A stretch of DNA of 64,000 bases from assembly GCA_017590115.1 (NCBI GenBank), contig JAGGNK010003335.1, positions 8,619,916 through 8,683,915 on the forward strand, given 5' to 3'. The stretch comes from Montifringilla adamsi (Eukaryota > Chordata > Aves > Passeriformes > Passeridae). The notes beneath the pieces are model-generated. The model ran no database searches. It was not told where the DNA came from and saw only the letters and a list, made by a program, of their open reading frames with translations. A program made the translations under genes and the position numbers. Positions 12,171 to 26,200 of this stretch are shown here, one piece after another; within the stretch, counting starts at the first letter, position 1; each line of letters opens with the position of its first letter.

Positions 12171-15100
12171 GATACAGCTCACTGTGAGCAGCAGCCCAGG
12201 GTGTGCACTGCTCTCCAAAAGAACTGGAAGAAAATGCTGTGGGTTTGTTGTTTTTTTTTTAAATTAAGACAGAGGAGCAGACATTTCCGACTGAGACACA
12301 GCAGATGGCTGCCAGAAAATGGTAAAGAATTCAGGAAGATGAAGGGCGAGGCAGCCTGTGGGCTTTGGAAAAGAGACAATAACCCACAAGCAGCTAAAGT
12401 GCACTGTATGTGTGGGACAGAAAGGTTTGGAATGGTAAAAGTCTGCAGGACTCTGTCTCCATGCCCTTTGGTCCTGCTGCAGTCAGCTTCCCCTTGCAAA
12501 TTCAGTTCTAAACCCAAGCACTGCATGGCAGCAATAATTCAGCATTCCATGTATGATGAGGAAATGTGTCTATAAGTGCTCTGCTCTGGCCTCTTTGGCC
12601 TCTTTTCAATACAACTGTAACTGGAGCTGTATTTCCTGGGAAAGGTGGCCTTATTCTGGTACAGCAGTTCTGCAAATACTTTTCTGAATATTGCAAACAG
12701 TTAGCATTGGAAGGGTTTAGACAATTCCACAGGAAACCCATCTAGCTGTGGAGCTTAAGAAACATTTTATTAGCAGAACTAACAACCTTTATAATAATAA
12801 TAGGCAAAGTCAGTATTTCCATTCATTATGTCAGGAGGTGTTGATACAGATGCTTTCTTTTGGAATATATGTTATTGTAATGATCACATTTCAGGAGGGT
12901 GGGAGAGGAATTTCTTCTGTAACTATATAAAAAATTCTTGAGCTATCCCCAGTACAAGCCTTTTTAGCTTCTTATTCTGAACTGTTCTGCATCTGTGTAT
13001 GTAAAGACTCAAAATAAAATGTAATGAGATGGAGCAGCACAGGATGGCACATAACAGGTCAAAAGGACATTATCTGCTCACAGCTGGCATTCAGTATGTT
13101 ACCATTAGAAGGTATCCCTTTCTGGGGACTTTTTTGGCACTGGTTTCTAGGAGTGCAGAGCACCTACATGGGGAGGTTGATTTTCAGCTTTGCTCAGCTC
13201 CTGTTTCAGGGTCTCAGGAGAAAAACCACATTTCCTGAGAGTCCAGCACTGCAATGTTCTCAGCCTCTCCAAGACAATGGCAAGCTGCTTCATAACCCAA
13301 TTTCTTCTCATCAAAATATTACAAATCCATGCTTTGCTCTTGGACTACAGCCCCCAAAACAACCCCTTCCAGTAAAAATACCCATTCAATGGATTTGATT
13401 GTATGAAAAGCCATTCCCTCCCTAATCCGTTCGAATATCTGGGGTGATTACCTCCAAATTAGGCAGAAATGCTATGAATGCAAAATACAAAATTCAACAG
13501 CTCTGTGAGCTGTTTATTAAACAAGTCCCAAACTTACACCAAATGCAAAGAATAGTTATTGGAGCAGGGGGAATTCTCCACTTATGAAAATAAAAAGACG
13601 TGACGTTCCATAGTCTTCTTCATAGACTGCAAGGCCACGTCAACTTCTATTATTTTGATAATAATTTTGTATATCTCTTTCAGAAACACACATAAATAAG
13701 AAGGCCTTCTATACGTTTTCTGAGAGTAATTTAGTATCTGAAACTATATCCTGTGGTCAGTCTTTGAAGGCACTGTATGAATGCAGTGATCCTCTTCAGG
13801 GTGCAGGAGACAGATTAAAGACAATTCAGCAGAGCATCTGCTTTTACATATTAACTGGAGAAAGTTCTCCTGCAGCTCAAGGGGGCCACAAACATGGGTG
13901 AAGAATAAAAAAAAAGGCACTGTCACCAGCAATTGTTAGCAGTGGCATTCAGCTGAGTACTGATTCTTCAGTATCTGTATTGGCCCTACTGCAATACTGA
14001 CAGACAAAAATGCTCATAGTCTCTGCATAGTTGAAAGCTATTGTAAAAATTATGATTCTGGGAAGGTTGCTAGATATCCTCTAATACAGAACATCCCACA
14101 TTATAATCCCAAATCCTTAGTAAAAGCTAACAGAATATTATTTCCCCCATATTTTCTCACCTGTAAGCGTCTGCTCAGGGCCACAAACAGCAGGAAAAAA
14201 CTGTTCAGCAAGTCTGTGTTTCTGCAGGCTGGGGAAACAAGAGCTGGGGGCACACAGCTCTCACCACCTTCCTGGAATAACATGGGGAGAACTTCCACAA
14301 AAACCCTCTGGCCTATCACTCAGTATTGTAGGAACAGGCTGGAGCTGCACTCCTGTTTTTATTGTCATCTTGATTAACTCTATAGGCCAGTCAAAGTAAC
14401 TTGTTCCAACTGTTTTTTTCCAAAACAACTCACATTCTCTGCCACACGTCTGACAAAAACCTAAATTGTTAACAAATGGTTGAGGGCTCAGTCACAATGA
14501 AAACAACAATTGTGAGGCGGAAAAAACAATAACACAAACACAGTCCCATGCAGTTCTTGCTGCGGAAAATTATTCCTGCAGAGACATGGAATTGTAACCC
14601 AAGGGTATGCAGAGACTTTATTATTTGGCTCAGTGATCTCTCACTAAGTATTACTGCTGGTATTTATTAGCAATGCCCTCTAATAGGTGGTTACAGACAG
14701 AGGGAGTGGGGTAGTGCTTTTCCTGGGGAGTTCTACCTTAAAAGCACAAGATTTCCCTGTTCAGCACAAAGCCTGGATGGTGCACAGTAATTGCTTATCT
14801 CGTTCACAACATATGGTTGCTGGTGAGCACTTCCCAACAGCTGGCATGATCAACTTGTGGCAAAAGATTTTAAATCAGCCCTGCCCGTGTTTCAAATACT
14901 TGTGTGCTCTTACTTCTCAAAAGATGCCATTTGCATCATCCACGCTGAGGCAGAGCCAAGCATCAAACAAAAAAAGGCTGGGAATAAACACGCTGACAAT
15001 ATGAGATTAGCTGCCATTCTGTTCACCTACAGAACAGATGTTCAGCTTCCTAGTCACCTAAAATCATCCTCCAGGAGTGCACAATTTACATCGAGCTGCC

Positions 15101-15990
15101 TGTGTCTAAAACATTGCCTATGTGCAGTGGAGTCGTGGACATATTCAAATAGTTCATAACACACAAGACAGCAATTGTTTCTTATGTATTACTGTGCTTA
15201 GGAAAGGAAATGTTGAAAAGTATATTGAATTGCTGAGGTTTTTAATGATAAGGGACAAAAACAAATGGCAAGGATAAAGTATATAGTAGTAGTGAAAAAA
15301 ATTATTCTGAAGTAAATGCAGTTGATGCAAAAATATACACTGAAAATATCAACTATAAATGAATTTTCACAGTACAATACCTTGTGAGGCTCAGGTGTCC
15401 TGGAAAACATTATCTTTCAATTCACCAAGGTTTTGTTTTAAATTACCCAGTGATTATGGCAGCTGAACTTTTTTACTGTCCATATACTGTGTTAAAGTAT
15501 AGGGAATTATTAAATATACAATATTTTAGAATTGTCTATTGTGCTCAGACTAATGAAACAATTTTAAAATATAGTCTAACTAGAATATGATAAATTAGAA
15601 TTAATTTATTACAATTTAATCTGAGCTCAAGTACATCTATAATCTCTTTTGACCATTTTGCAGACAAGTAATACCTTAGAATCAAAGCCAAACACATGCC
15701 ATTTTAGATGTGCAAGAAAACCTTCTAGCTTCTGTTTCAAAACCCCACAATTCCTTCATATTTTTACTTGAGCACTTATTATCTTTTATCTCCTAAATCC
15801 ACTAGAAACAAAATCACATCTAGGTAATAAGCACACAAGCAGCCCAAAAACCTATGGAGTAAGAAATCAGGAATAAAATGGTCCAATTTTCTTTCAAGCC
15901 TGTCCTGATGCTGATGCAGATTTGGTCCATGGGAAACACTGTGTCCCATGACTTCCTGCACCTGAGTTTGGTCAGTTCCTACCCCTGAAC
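12171..15990. other. Intergenic DNA with scattered short open frames
   Basis: Slightly less AT-rich, with several overlapping open frames of 60-125 codons on both strands (around 12.2-12.6, 13.0-13.4 and 14.7-15.2 kb). None shows a recognisable domain, signal peptide plus mature region, or splice-bounded structure. I read them as chance frames. Confidence 0.5.
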
Positions 15991-15991
15991 C

Positions 15992-16507
15992 TTGTTTGGG
16001 ATTGTCCTCATTGCCTTTCATCTGAACATTAATTCTGCCATTTATTGGGGTGAGAATAGGGCTGGATTCTGGAAAACCATAATCACCTTCCGTGTGCTGA
16101 GTGAGAGCTTTGGGACTGCTCAGTTTGTGCTACTCATGATCTGCAGGAGTTGCACTGTCCTGCCCCTTTATCATTTCTGTTGGTTGTCTCTAAATTCCTT
16201 TCACATTTCTGCTATTGAGCTGGCCAGAACTGAATTTATCAATTCCTCCAGATATATCAGCTTGCAGTTCTCCAGCTTGAATCTCATTTTGCTTCCTGCA
16301 CATATTTTTGAGCTCTTTAGATCCCTTTTTATTATTTCTCCTTGCTCGCTCATGCTGGCAACACCTGTCAGTTTGGAGTGTGATTGTACCATTAGAAAGC
16401 AGGGCAGCTGCAGAGCAAAGCCCCAGGGAAACTCCAAGCAATATTGGGTCTTAAACTTTTGGAAATTTACCCAGGGCAGAGAGGAAACATCGGGAACAAG
16501 TGCCTAA
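15992..16507 (+). other. Longest intergenic open frame (171 codons), coding status doubtful
   Basis: An uninterrupted plus-strand frame of 171 codons begins with ATG and ends at TAA. The conceptual protein is rich in Phe, Leu, Ile, Ser and Cys, as expected from T-rich DNA read in a stop-poor frame. It lacks a clear domain or periodic membrane-segment pattern. Two minus-strand open frames cover 16190-16441, showing that the segment is generally stop-poor. No polyadenylation signal or promoter stands out. Most likely chance, or a relic of an old element or exon. I assign no function. Confidence 0.25.
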
Positions 16508-19500
16508 AACAATGTGCCTGCAGATGCAGGGCACACAATGCTGCTTTGGAACAACAGGGAGTCTGTTGCCATCATTTTATCTGAAGTAGCTGCTGCTGGC
16601 TGATTGTGTTTTTACCTGGGCATGAGGGATCCAAAGGCTCTTCATGACCCAGGGAATGCATCTTCCAGGCATTGGCATATGCCCATGACAGAGTTGTGCC
16701 TCTGCATCCTCCCACGGATTCCTCTGTGGGGAGCACTGAAGAACAAGACAGTTCCTTGAAGCCATAATTCAAGCATAACCGAAGGTTTTTTGCACTGTAG
16801 ACTTTAAAACATATATTTGGGGATATTTAAGACTACAAAATGGAACAGCCTGTAAGTTTGTTACTGATATTAGGAATTCTAGTATTATTTAACTCTGAAA
16901 TGGAAGCACAGGGATTAAAAGTTTGGGAGATTTTGTTCACACTGGATACATTGCTTTTACTTCATGAATTTTTATCTGGAGCCTGATGTTCAGTTCTTCC
17001 ATGACATTTTCCATAGAATTAACTACTCTCCTCATGCCTTATTATTTCCCAAGGCAGACCCCAGGGTGATTATGATACTGATACTCCCTCCAGGGAGCAC
17101 TGGGTTTCGATACATGGAATAACTGGGTACTTTATCTAACCAGCTGTGATCACAGCCCACCTGGGCAGGGACATTTCCTACCCTTGAGGAAAGTCAGATA
17201 GTTTAAAACAGGGACATTTGTTCTCTCTGAAGAGGTGGCTTTTCAGTGGCAATCCATGCTACTGCCTTGAACAAATATCTCCCCAAAAATTTACATTTAT
17301 CTCTTTTATTCAGATAATGATCATTTGGGGGTTTTTGCTACTTTTCTGTGTCTTACTAAGCCCACAGAAATATGAGTTACTGAATCAGTTTTCTAATAAA
17401 TTGTAATTTCTTTTGCTGTCTCTTCAGTAGTAAAAATCAAACTTCAGTGTGGGAATTTCCCGGGAGTAATTTCTGTTCAAAACTTTTTTGGAAACATGTA
17501 ATTGTGAGGGACAAGCCTATGCCCTGCCCTCCTGCCCTGCAATGAGCACTCAGGGCAGCTCCCTTGCTCTTCACACTGTCTGTAATTATGGGCTGAGTGA
17601 ATTGTCAAAGATGTCAATGCATTGACAACAATAAGCTTAGAATCAGTCTGTTAAAAACTAAGGACTGTGTTTAAAATGCCCCTTTCAATGACAAAATAGA
17701 GGAAATTATACCATTCCCTTGACAGAGTCCTCATTCAAAAATTGAGCATTTAAGGAATAGCTTAAAAAAAGCTCTAATTGTTCATGATTGGTTTTTTCAC
17801 AGTTTGGATAACAGCTTCATAAATAAATTATCTGACTGATCACTTAACTGAATCACCTACCCTAATTAGAGTACAGTACATGATGTAGAATACTACACTG
17901 TATATAAAGGTGGTTAAAAGAGCTCAGTTCCTAAAATGATCCATCTGTCATAAATGTATATACTTATATATTAGAATGAGTACCTTTGTAGTATTAAAGG
18001 GGGTTCCCTGAGGTTTTCCCCATCATTTCTATTCATTAATTAACTGTGTTAATTACATTTACTTCAAAATGAATCATTCTCTAATCAGTATTAAGAACAG
18101 TTATTTAATAAACAAGGCCCTTAAATTTAATTGATTTTTAGACTGACTTCACAAAGTGACATTTAGTTATTAAAAATTATTCACTCTTTTCTGTTTGAGT
18201 AGTGAGTGTGGCAGAGAAGGCAGGTGCTCCAAAATGCATTGACTAAAAACCTATTTAAGGACTTTGTCTCTTTTCCCTTCTGCCTCACTTTCCTTTAGAG
18301 GTGAAACCTCCCCTATTTCCAATGGCTCTTCAATTTAGGCAACTATCTGACATTGAACTGTAGTAGAATGGACACCCAATGTTGTCAATGGAGTCTGGAG
18401 AGAACAATTCAGAGCATCCTCACTACCTAACTCTGTTCACAGTATGCTTCCCTGATTATGTGCAGACTCAGAGGTCCTATCACAGGCAGCTGGATTAAAT
18501 ATCTAAATTTGGATGGTATGAGTAGGTTAACTTTAGTGTCTTGCCATAAAGGAAGCTGAGGGAGACATGGATTTTACTGTAGAATTGGGGTCTTCATAAA
18601 ACCAGAAAAGCTCAGCAATATGTGGCTGGAAAAGCATGGCTTAATTCAAAGGAAATATGATGTTGTTTAAGTGAGTAAGGAGAGCTGATTTAAATTCCTG
18701 TTCTGCCACAGACTTCCCCTGTGACCTTAGGCACGTCGCTCAGGGCAAGGTTTTTATGGGCATCTGGACATCCAACTCCAGGGGATTTTAAATTACTAAC
18801 TTTGCAGATCTAGCCATTGAGCACTATTCTTTAATTTCCCATTTGCAAAATGTAGACAGTGTTATTTCCTCTTTCACCTTCTCCCTACAACAGCTTCCAG
18901 GTGGAATTCTCTGCTAAAAGAATAATGTGAGGCTGAGAGACTATTCACCATGGTAAAAAAATTCCTCTGCTTACAAATACTCTCTAAAAGATTAGGAATT
19001 TCTCTAACCTATTTAGGGTTTTTTAGGTTCTGGGGGTAATTCTTCTGATTCCTTATAGCTGAATACTGCAATGTTCTTCACAAGTGTTTCCTGACTCCAT
19101 ATGAAAAGGACAACAGCCATCACTAAAGCAGTCAGGTAAGTTATATACTAATTGTTTCAATTCCCAAAATAGAGTGCCAATATCTGCAATTCTAATACCT
19201 ATCTATTTAAATTTAAAATTTAGCCTTCAAGACCTGCCAGCTAACTTGAGTGTGAGCCTCACACCAAAGTTCTCCCTTACCTAGGACAACTCCAGACTCC
19301 AGCACCACTGCCTCTCCCCCTCTCTGCTCCCATGCATCCTTTATCTGCCAGCCACGTTTGTGTGCAGCACCACAGGGCATGGGGAGTGGGGGCACGCAGC
19401 AATGGACCTGGCACTGAGCTCCTAGTGGAAGAACTTTAAATCTCTCTCTTCTTTTAGTGCTGGATGGCACCAAAAGGTTGTACCAGAGCATTACATCCCC

Positions 19501-22081
19501 TCATGTGTCACGAAAATTTCTGATGTGCTTCCCTTGACATGGCTCAAGGCTGGCCTGTTCCAGAAGCCAAAGCAAAGGAAACTCAGAGGTTTTCCATTAA
19601 TTCTTGCCTATGCTGCTTTGATCCACTTTCTGCAGACATTTTGCCAATAAAGCATAACACAAGCCAGATTTCCCCCTGCCATGCTCTGTAGCGAGCAGAT
19701 GACTTGTGGATATGTCATTCAGCTGGATTTTCACCTGGAAGAAAGCAGCACTCTGCCCACACTGAAGTGACTTGCTACTAGCTTTAATTGGCACGTCCTT
19801 CCTCTTGCATCAGTCTGTGCTCATAGGCATGTCTTGGCTGAATCTGATGGAATATATTTAAAATGTATTAGCATTTCCAACATGCTGAAAGTTTGCAATG
19901 CATATGCTGGGCATCACTCCAAATACATATGACCCCAACAGGTTCCATGAATTTTGGACATGAACTTGTTTTGCAGTTATTCTTAGTGCATGGAAGGTTG
20001 GAATGAGAGTACCTACCCTGGCTGAGCTGTAGTCAGAGATGTGATGTGCCAAGGGATCATAGAAACTCCACATGACAAGCAAAGCTTGGAAACTAGAATG
20101 ACTTCAAGTAAACGTATGTAAAATAACACTTTATTCACTAAGTTATTTGTCATCAACATTTGCAGAATTAAATTAAACCAGAAATGGTTTCTGATGTATT
20201 TTAGCAAGTCACTGCATTACAGTGAGCAGTACCTTGCCCTTTGAAGAGTCCTATTGATTTTACTTCAGAGTACGGTTGGCAGAATGAGGACTGAGCAACT
20301 TTGGATGGCTAGAGATTCCTTTCTTAATTTATATTCAGTGGGTCAGGTTTAATAACTAATTTTTTTATAGAAGTTTTGGTATCCAAATGTAAATGTCCTC
20401 AGGGCATCTTATCTGGGCATTTCTCATAGTGATTTCCTATGGTGACTTCTTGTGGAAGATGTTGAACCTACTCAATCAATGGCAAAAGTTCATTGGTTTC
20501 CATGGGGCAGGGTTTTGCCCTTACTCTCTGGCTGTTATTACCTATTATAGTCATCTTTGGCATATTTCACTATTTCTCTGCTCCAGACTTCATTAATTAA
20601 ATATTTCCTTCTAATAAAGCTCTGCAGTGTAAAATACAGCAGGATTCCAAGGCACAATTCTCCTTTTCCATGTTTAACTTCTTGGCAGCACTCTCCTCAC
20701 TTTCATTCTTGTTTTAATTCCAAATCTATTTAGGCTATAATCCTTCTTTATTATATAGTCAATTGTACCTCCAATGGTACCTATAACTGTACCTAGAAGT
20801 ATACTCTTTGTTATTTGATGCACTTATTAATTTGGGAAACTATTTTACAGCAGTTTCAGTGTCACATCTTTGATTTCCAGTGTTAATTGCGTGGTTCAAT
20901 CTACAGCCCTTATATATTACTATATTTTTACATGTTGGCATAAATACTGTCTCAGATCATCTGACTGTAGCCATGAGCTACAGCAGCCAGATTACCCCCT
21001 ACTACCTCTTCATCCTCAGAAGACAAAAAACAACAGCCTGCTCCTTGACAGCACATGAAGGAAGCCGTGCTATATTTAAATTGCTCTAACATATTCCTTC
21101 CCATGTGAAGGTCCTTAGCTCTTTTTCTGTAATCTCCACCACTGAAAAAAGGAACTTTTCATTTCCCATTATGTGAGTACTAAAAAAAACCCAGATTTCT
21201 GTAACATCCTAGGTCAGTTTGTCCTTTGGAAGACAAAAAGCTTTTTATCTTTGGAATGGATATCTAAAATTAAAGTTCATACTTCCTACGGTTCCCTGCC
21301 GGTTTTATTCCAAATGAAGTATGAAATTTATTGACTTCTGGGTTGAACATACTCCCTGTAGATCCTACTTTAGTTGGGGGCATGAGAGGAAAACTCAGCT
21401 GGCTCTAATCCAAAAATGTTATTTTTCATTTTGTTGGGTTCTGTCATTGGGGAATATGGGTTAAAGTTTTCCCTTGGTGTCCAGCTTGTAGAGAACATAA
21501 ATCCTACAGCCTCACTCAGGGTCTTTTAGGCAAATTTATCTAATTTTTTTCATTCTGGACAACATGATTTAGTTCACACCAAGATGCCAGCCATCATGTA
21601 CACATTTATTCTAAATAAAAATTCTTGTCATTTTTATCTCCTACCATCTCCTTTTTAAAAATGTTTGCTCCATCAGGATGAACATGATGCACCAACACTG
21701 TGCCCTGCTCTTGAAAACATAAATAGTTTCCAATATGGTTTCTGTCCCTCTTCTTTATCTTTCTGTTATTTATTTATTTATCCATTCGTAGCATCTGCAG
21801 ACCTCTGTCTGGAATGACAGTCATGGCATTTTCTTGAAAGTCCTCTGATTAAAAACTGAGATACTTCACCCCAACTTATTGTGTCCTTTTTTGGCTTGTT
21901 TAGAGTTTTTTGGCTCTTCTGCTACTCCACAGTCCACTAAATGGGTACATCTTCACCTAAAATAAGCAGAGAAAACATAAAATCACTATTCAGATAGTTC
22001 TCTTGCTCTTGAAACATGTATAACGTTTTCTCCCCTAACATTCTGCCAGTGATGTAACATTTTACTTGAAATCACTCCTCA
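16508..22081. other. AT-rich intergenic DNA with a homeobox-motif-rich segment
   Basis: No supported gene. Between about 17860 and 18190 the sequence is rich in TAATTA and TTAATTAA cores and free of simple repeats, a texture seen in some conserved non-coding enhancers. This is a guess without cross-species alignment. Confidence 0.45.
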
Positions 22082-22467
22082 TTGTGCTTTGACCACACCA
22101 TAACTTCCCAACGACAGCCAGGCACCTCCTTGCTCAACCTGTGCAAAGACTGCTACAGCAGGCACAGGTTAACAAAAACCAAGGACATCTTGCTCACACT
22201 GAAAGGGAGCCCCACCATTTCCACACTTCCACACGCTGCTTCCACCTGCCATGTTTTGCTTCTGCCTCTCCCTCTCAGTTTCCCGGCAACAGCACGTTCA
22301 CTCCATCCCCCAGTCAACAGCAGCACCGAGCCCAGCGAGGAATTGCTTCACATGCTTCAACCAAAAGTCTTGACAACAGAGGAGCTATTGAAGTGACAAC
22401 TATCGCTTACAAAACAACAACCACTCGCAGAAGACTCCATGTTCCAAAGCTTTGCTGCCACAAATGA
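22082..22467 (+). other. Stop-poor segment with two overlapping open frames
   Basis: Two plus-strand frames (22082-22396, 104 codons; 22141-22467, 108 codons) are open across the same DNA. The local sequence is C-rich (Pro, Ser, Thr and His codons). Neither product has a motif I can name and they cannot both be typical genes. Possibly an ancient exon or repeat, more likely chance. Confidence 0.2.
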
Positions 22468-23021
22468 CCTCCTGTCTTTGTGTGTGTGTGCAAAGCATAT
22501 TTGACAGTTTAATGCCATATAATTATACCAGGGATCAAGTTGATCCATGACTGTTTTTACAGAAAATATCACAGCAGAGGCAGTCACACTCAGGTATAAT
22601 TGTATTTTGCCCCGGATGAAAATTAAATAAATGAAATAATTTTTAGTCACATTTTCTAAATGTCTCTTAGAATAGGTTTTTACTGACTGCTTTTCCAAGA
22701 TGCAGTATAACACAGCTGAGTTTTCTATATTTTATGTTCTATTATATTCCTTTTCAGCTAGGACACCTGGTTCTGCAGACACTTTTCATTGCTTCAGTTC
22801 TGGGCAAATCAACATCTGTGAAATCTGAAGAACTCTTGCAAAATTCTACATCCCTGCTGACATCTCCAGCCATAACAATGGAAAGTTACATTAAAAGAAA
22901 TATATTTTCCATAAGAAAAATATAAGGATTTAAGTAACTGGTTCAAGCATCCAGAAGAACTGACCTGAAATATTTCAGAGGAACATGTGAAAATTTAAAT
23001 TAGATTTGCCAGGAGTAGGAC

Positions 23022-23246
23022 CTGGCTCCTATGGAAGAAAGAGCTTTAAGGTCCGTAATGGTTTTCAAAACCACCTGAAGCCTGTGGTTGGAGAGCCAAC
23101 ATGAGAGAATTCCATGGAATGCAATGGAATTTCAAGCCTCTGGCTCCTATGGAAGAAAGAGCTTTAAGGTTTTCAAAACCACCTGAAGCCTGTGGTTGGA
23201 GAGCCAACATGAGAGAATTCCATGGAATGCAATGGAATTTCAAGCC
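23022..23246. repeat. Tandem duplication, about 107-118-bp unit
   Basis: Copy 1 is 23022-23139 (118 bp) and copy 2 is 23140-23246 (107 bp). Both start CTGGCTCCTATGGAAGAAAG and end in AATTTCAAGCC. Copy 1 carries an extra segment of about 11 bases after GCTTTAAGGT; otherwise the copies look identical. A minus-strand open frame (23046-23432) reads through both and shows a repeated peptide, a by-product of the duplication rather than evidence of a repeat protein. Confidence 0.95.
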
Positions 23247-26200
23247 ATATTCCTGCCTTGGAGCGCAGTGGTTTCTGTCATGGGTTGCAGCTACCAGAGA
23301 GAGACAATGAGTGTTGAAATACAGTTTTGCTCCATTAATTGAGTAACCAAAGATTTCAGTAACCAGTAGAATGAAACAACAAGGTTTCAATGAAGTATCA
23401 CTGGACTCTGTAGATTTCATAAGGGATATCAAGGAGTGCTGGGATCAGATGAATTCATCTGATTTAAATGATCTGCCCAATGTGTTTTGTTAAGCCAAAT
23501 TAAAATTAAAACTTCTCACCTCTTCCTGGCCAGAGCAAGTCACAACCCTACCACAGCTTTGATCTGCTTCAAAGAACTGTGCTTTGTCACAACACACTGC
23601 AATTATCAGTATTTTTATTTTAGTTTCTACTTGTTTTACTTCAGATTTTAATCCGGTTTTAGTGAATCTCAGTCAGAGGAGGGTTTTTATTAAGTGAGAG
23701 TTGCTATTTGACAAATATAAATTTAAAATTCCATTTATTATGCCTTTTAAAAGTCTTTATTATATTTGTGTAGGGTTACTGCAACTGATCATCTTATGTA
23801 AAACCTTAATCAGGTCTGAGTGTAAAATGAGATCAGACAGTTTTACTCCATCCCTTTTTTCCTTTTCTTTTTCTGACCTGTGTAGACCTGAGAAATGCAG
23901 AATACTGACTTAGCTGTTGCCTTTCATTTTATTTTATTGAAAGGACTCTGCAGGGATAAACACACTCTTCAGGAGCTGGGTTTTTTTTTTAATTAAAAGT
24001 GAATAATAAAGTAGAATGATCTGATAATGATATGGACATAAATTCACACTCTTCTGAAATTTATATGAAGTTATATAACTCTGGAGTTTTGGGAAGTCCA
24101 GCATATTCTTCCATCTTTCTACTTTCATTCTGTCTGCATCCTGCACCTCTACCACCATTGCTTTTATTTTCTTCTTTCTTTATTCTCTGGAGTAACAGAA
24201 CCTTTCTTCATTCCTATTGTGAAAGCACATATGCTAGCAGTATTTGGAGCACAGGGAAAAATCACCCCTTCGCTATGCAAACACAAAATAAAACCCGGTC
24301 TTGCCTCAGAAGGTTTTAGTGTCAAGCAAGTGAACAGAGAAACAGGTACAAGGTGATGAGATGCAGGCAAGTGAACAGTATGAGAAGTTGGATATATCTG
24401 CTAGAAAATGCTTCTGGTTCTGTTAGGCTTTGTTTCTTTCTAAGGGTGGATTTCAAATAGCTGGCACTGAGAATTAAATGATCATATGAGGTAAAAAAGG
24501 CAAAAAATGAATAGGACAGTCAAAGCTCACCAGCTGGATCTGGATACCCAGAAGATGCATCAAGGCTGAAAAGAATTTTTGAGAGATATAAAGGAGATAA
24601 GACAGCAGCTGTAATGGTGTAGCTTTGTTTTGTACATGAGATTATTTTTTTTTTAATAACATGAGGCATGTGAGAGAATGTTTTTAAAAGTGCATTGCCT
24701 ACTACCTCACATACTCTAACATAGGGGGAAGTCTTTGTAAGATTCAGATGTATCAGTTCAAAACAGAGAAACCCTCCTGGTTTTTGCACTTTGTGATGAA
24801 ATCTTGCCTGCATGGCTATACTGACCCAGGAGAACTGCAGATGAACACGTATCAGACCCAAAGTATTGTCATGTTTCTCCTTTCTGCAGGCATTCTATTT
24901 TCAAATAAAGGATTCAAAGGATTATTCTGGAACAGAGCATTCCCACAGGAAAGCAGAGGCACACTGGCATCATTACAGAGGAATAATAACACCCTGTAAA
25001 CATGACCTATGTTTTACCCCACCTTATGCCAAGGCATTCAAAAGCCCTGCAGAAACTTTCAGGTGCCCAGCAGCCAAGCAATTATACTCTTGGTCTCTGC
25101 AGTGCCCTGTTCTTTGGGAAGGTCTCCCTTGCTTCAGTGAAGCACTATACTCTCTGGAAACTCAGTGAAAAAAGGGTTTCTGTTTATAGCAGGAATTGTT
25201 GTCAGCTGACTGTGATTCTCAAGCTATGCAGAGCACAAGATGGGACAATAAAATGCAAACAAGCAGAAGCAAGAGAAGTTATGCTGAGATCTGCTTCAAA
25301 GATGCTCAAACTGACTTCAGCAGAATTGTTACCTTAAACATTTATTTAATAGTAATTGGATTTTGCACAGCCAGCTTAAATGCACTAAGAATCCCATCTT
25401 TCAAATGGAACAAGACATGTCTGGGCTGTACTTCTGTTTAAATTTAGTTCTTAAGATTACCCCCTGCTGTTACTTTGAATGTCTTAATTCTAACATCACT
25501 TACCATGTCCCATCAAACACAGCACCCTATTGGAAACAGTGACAACGATGCTGCTGCACATCTTTTATTTTGAGCTGAACCACTGCAGGCTCACAGGAGT
25601 TACTCTGATTGACACTCATGTGAGAAAAGAATTAGGTGTTTACACTTGTGGAATGAGTTTTCACTTCATTCATGGTCAGTTCTGGTCTTTAAAGTCAAGT
25701 TGTCATTTGGCAATTTGCTGCTTGTGGTTCTCTTTTGTCATCCATAATTCTACCAAAGAAAAACACACACACTGGAGAAAACTATCACAGGCAGGACAAC
25801 CAGCCAAGTCATAAAACAAGACCTTTTATTCCTCCCTTGGTGCAGAAAGAACACTATGTACTGACTGAGTCCCAAATCATAAAGCCCTAAATTCTTTAAA
25901 TCTTCCCAAACAGAATTAAAAGTGACAAATTTATTACATAACTGGGATGATATCTCTGCCACTGTGACTAGGGACCGGCCTATTTGAGTCCAAAGCAAAA
26001 ATAACCACATACCACTCTGAGGAATTGTCAGTGCTCACTTTCCCTTTTAGAATAATCTTCACATAGTAAAATTACAAAAAATTATCACAGTCTACTGGAG
26101 AGCACACACTGAGTGCTGACTGACCACTTGTAAACTGGCAATTCTTCAAAACTACACAGAAACTGAAAAACAAAGATGATTACTTGGATGTGCTGAAAAT

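Noticed and set aside
23046..23432. Minus-strand open frame with a repeated peptide
   Set aside because: The peptide repeat is fully explained by the ~110-bp DNA tandem duplication; there is no start context, splice signal or homology.
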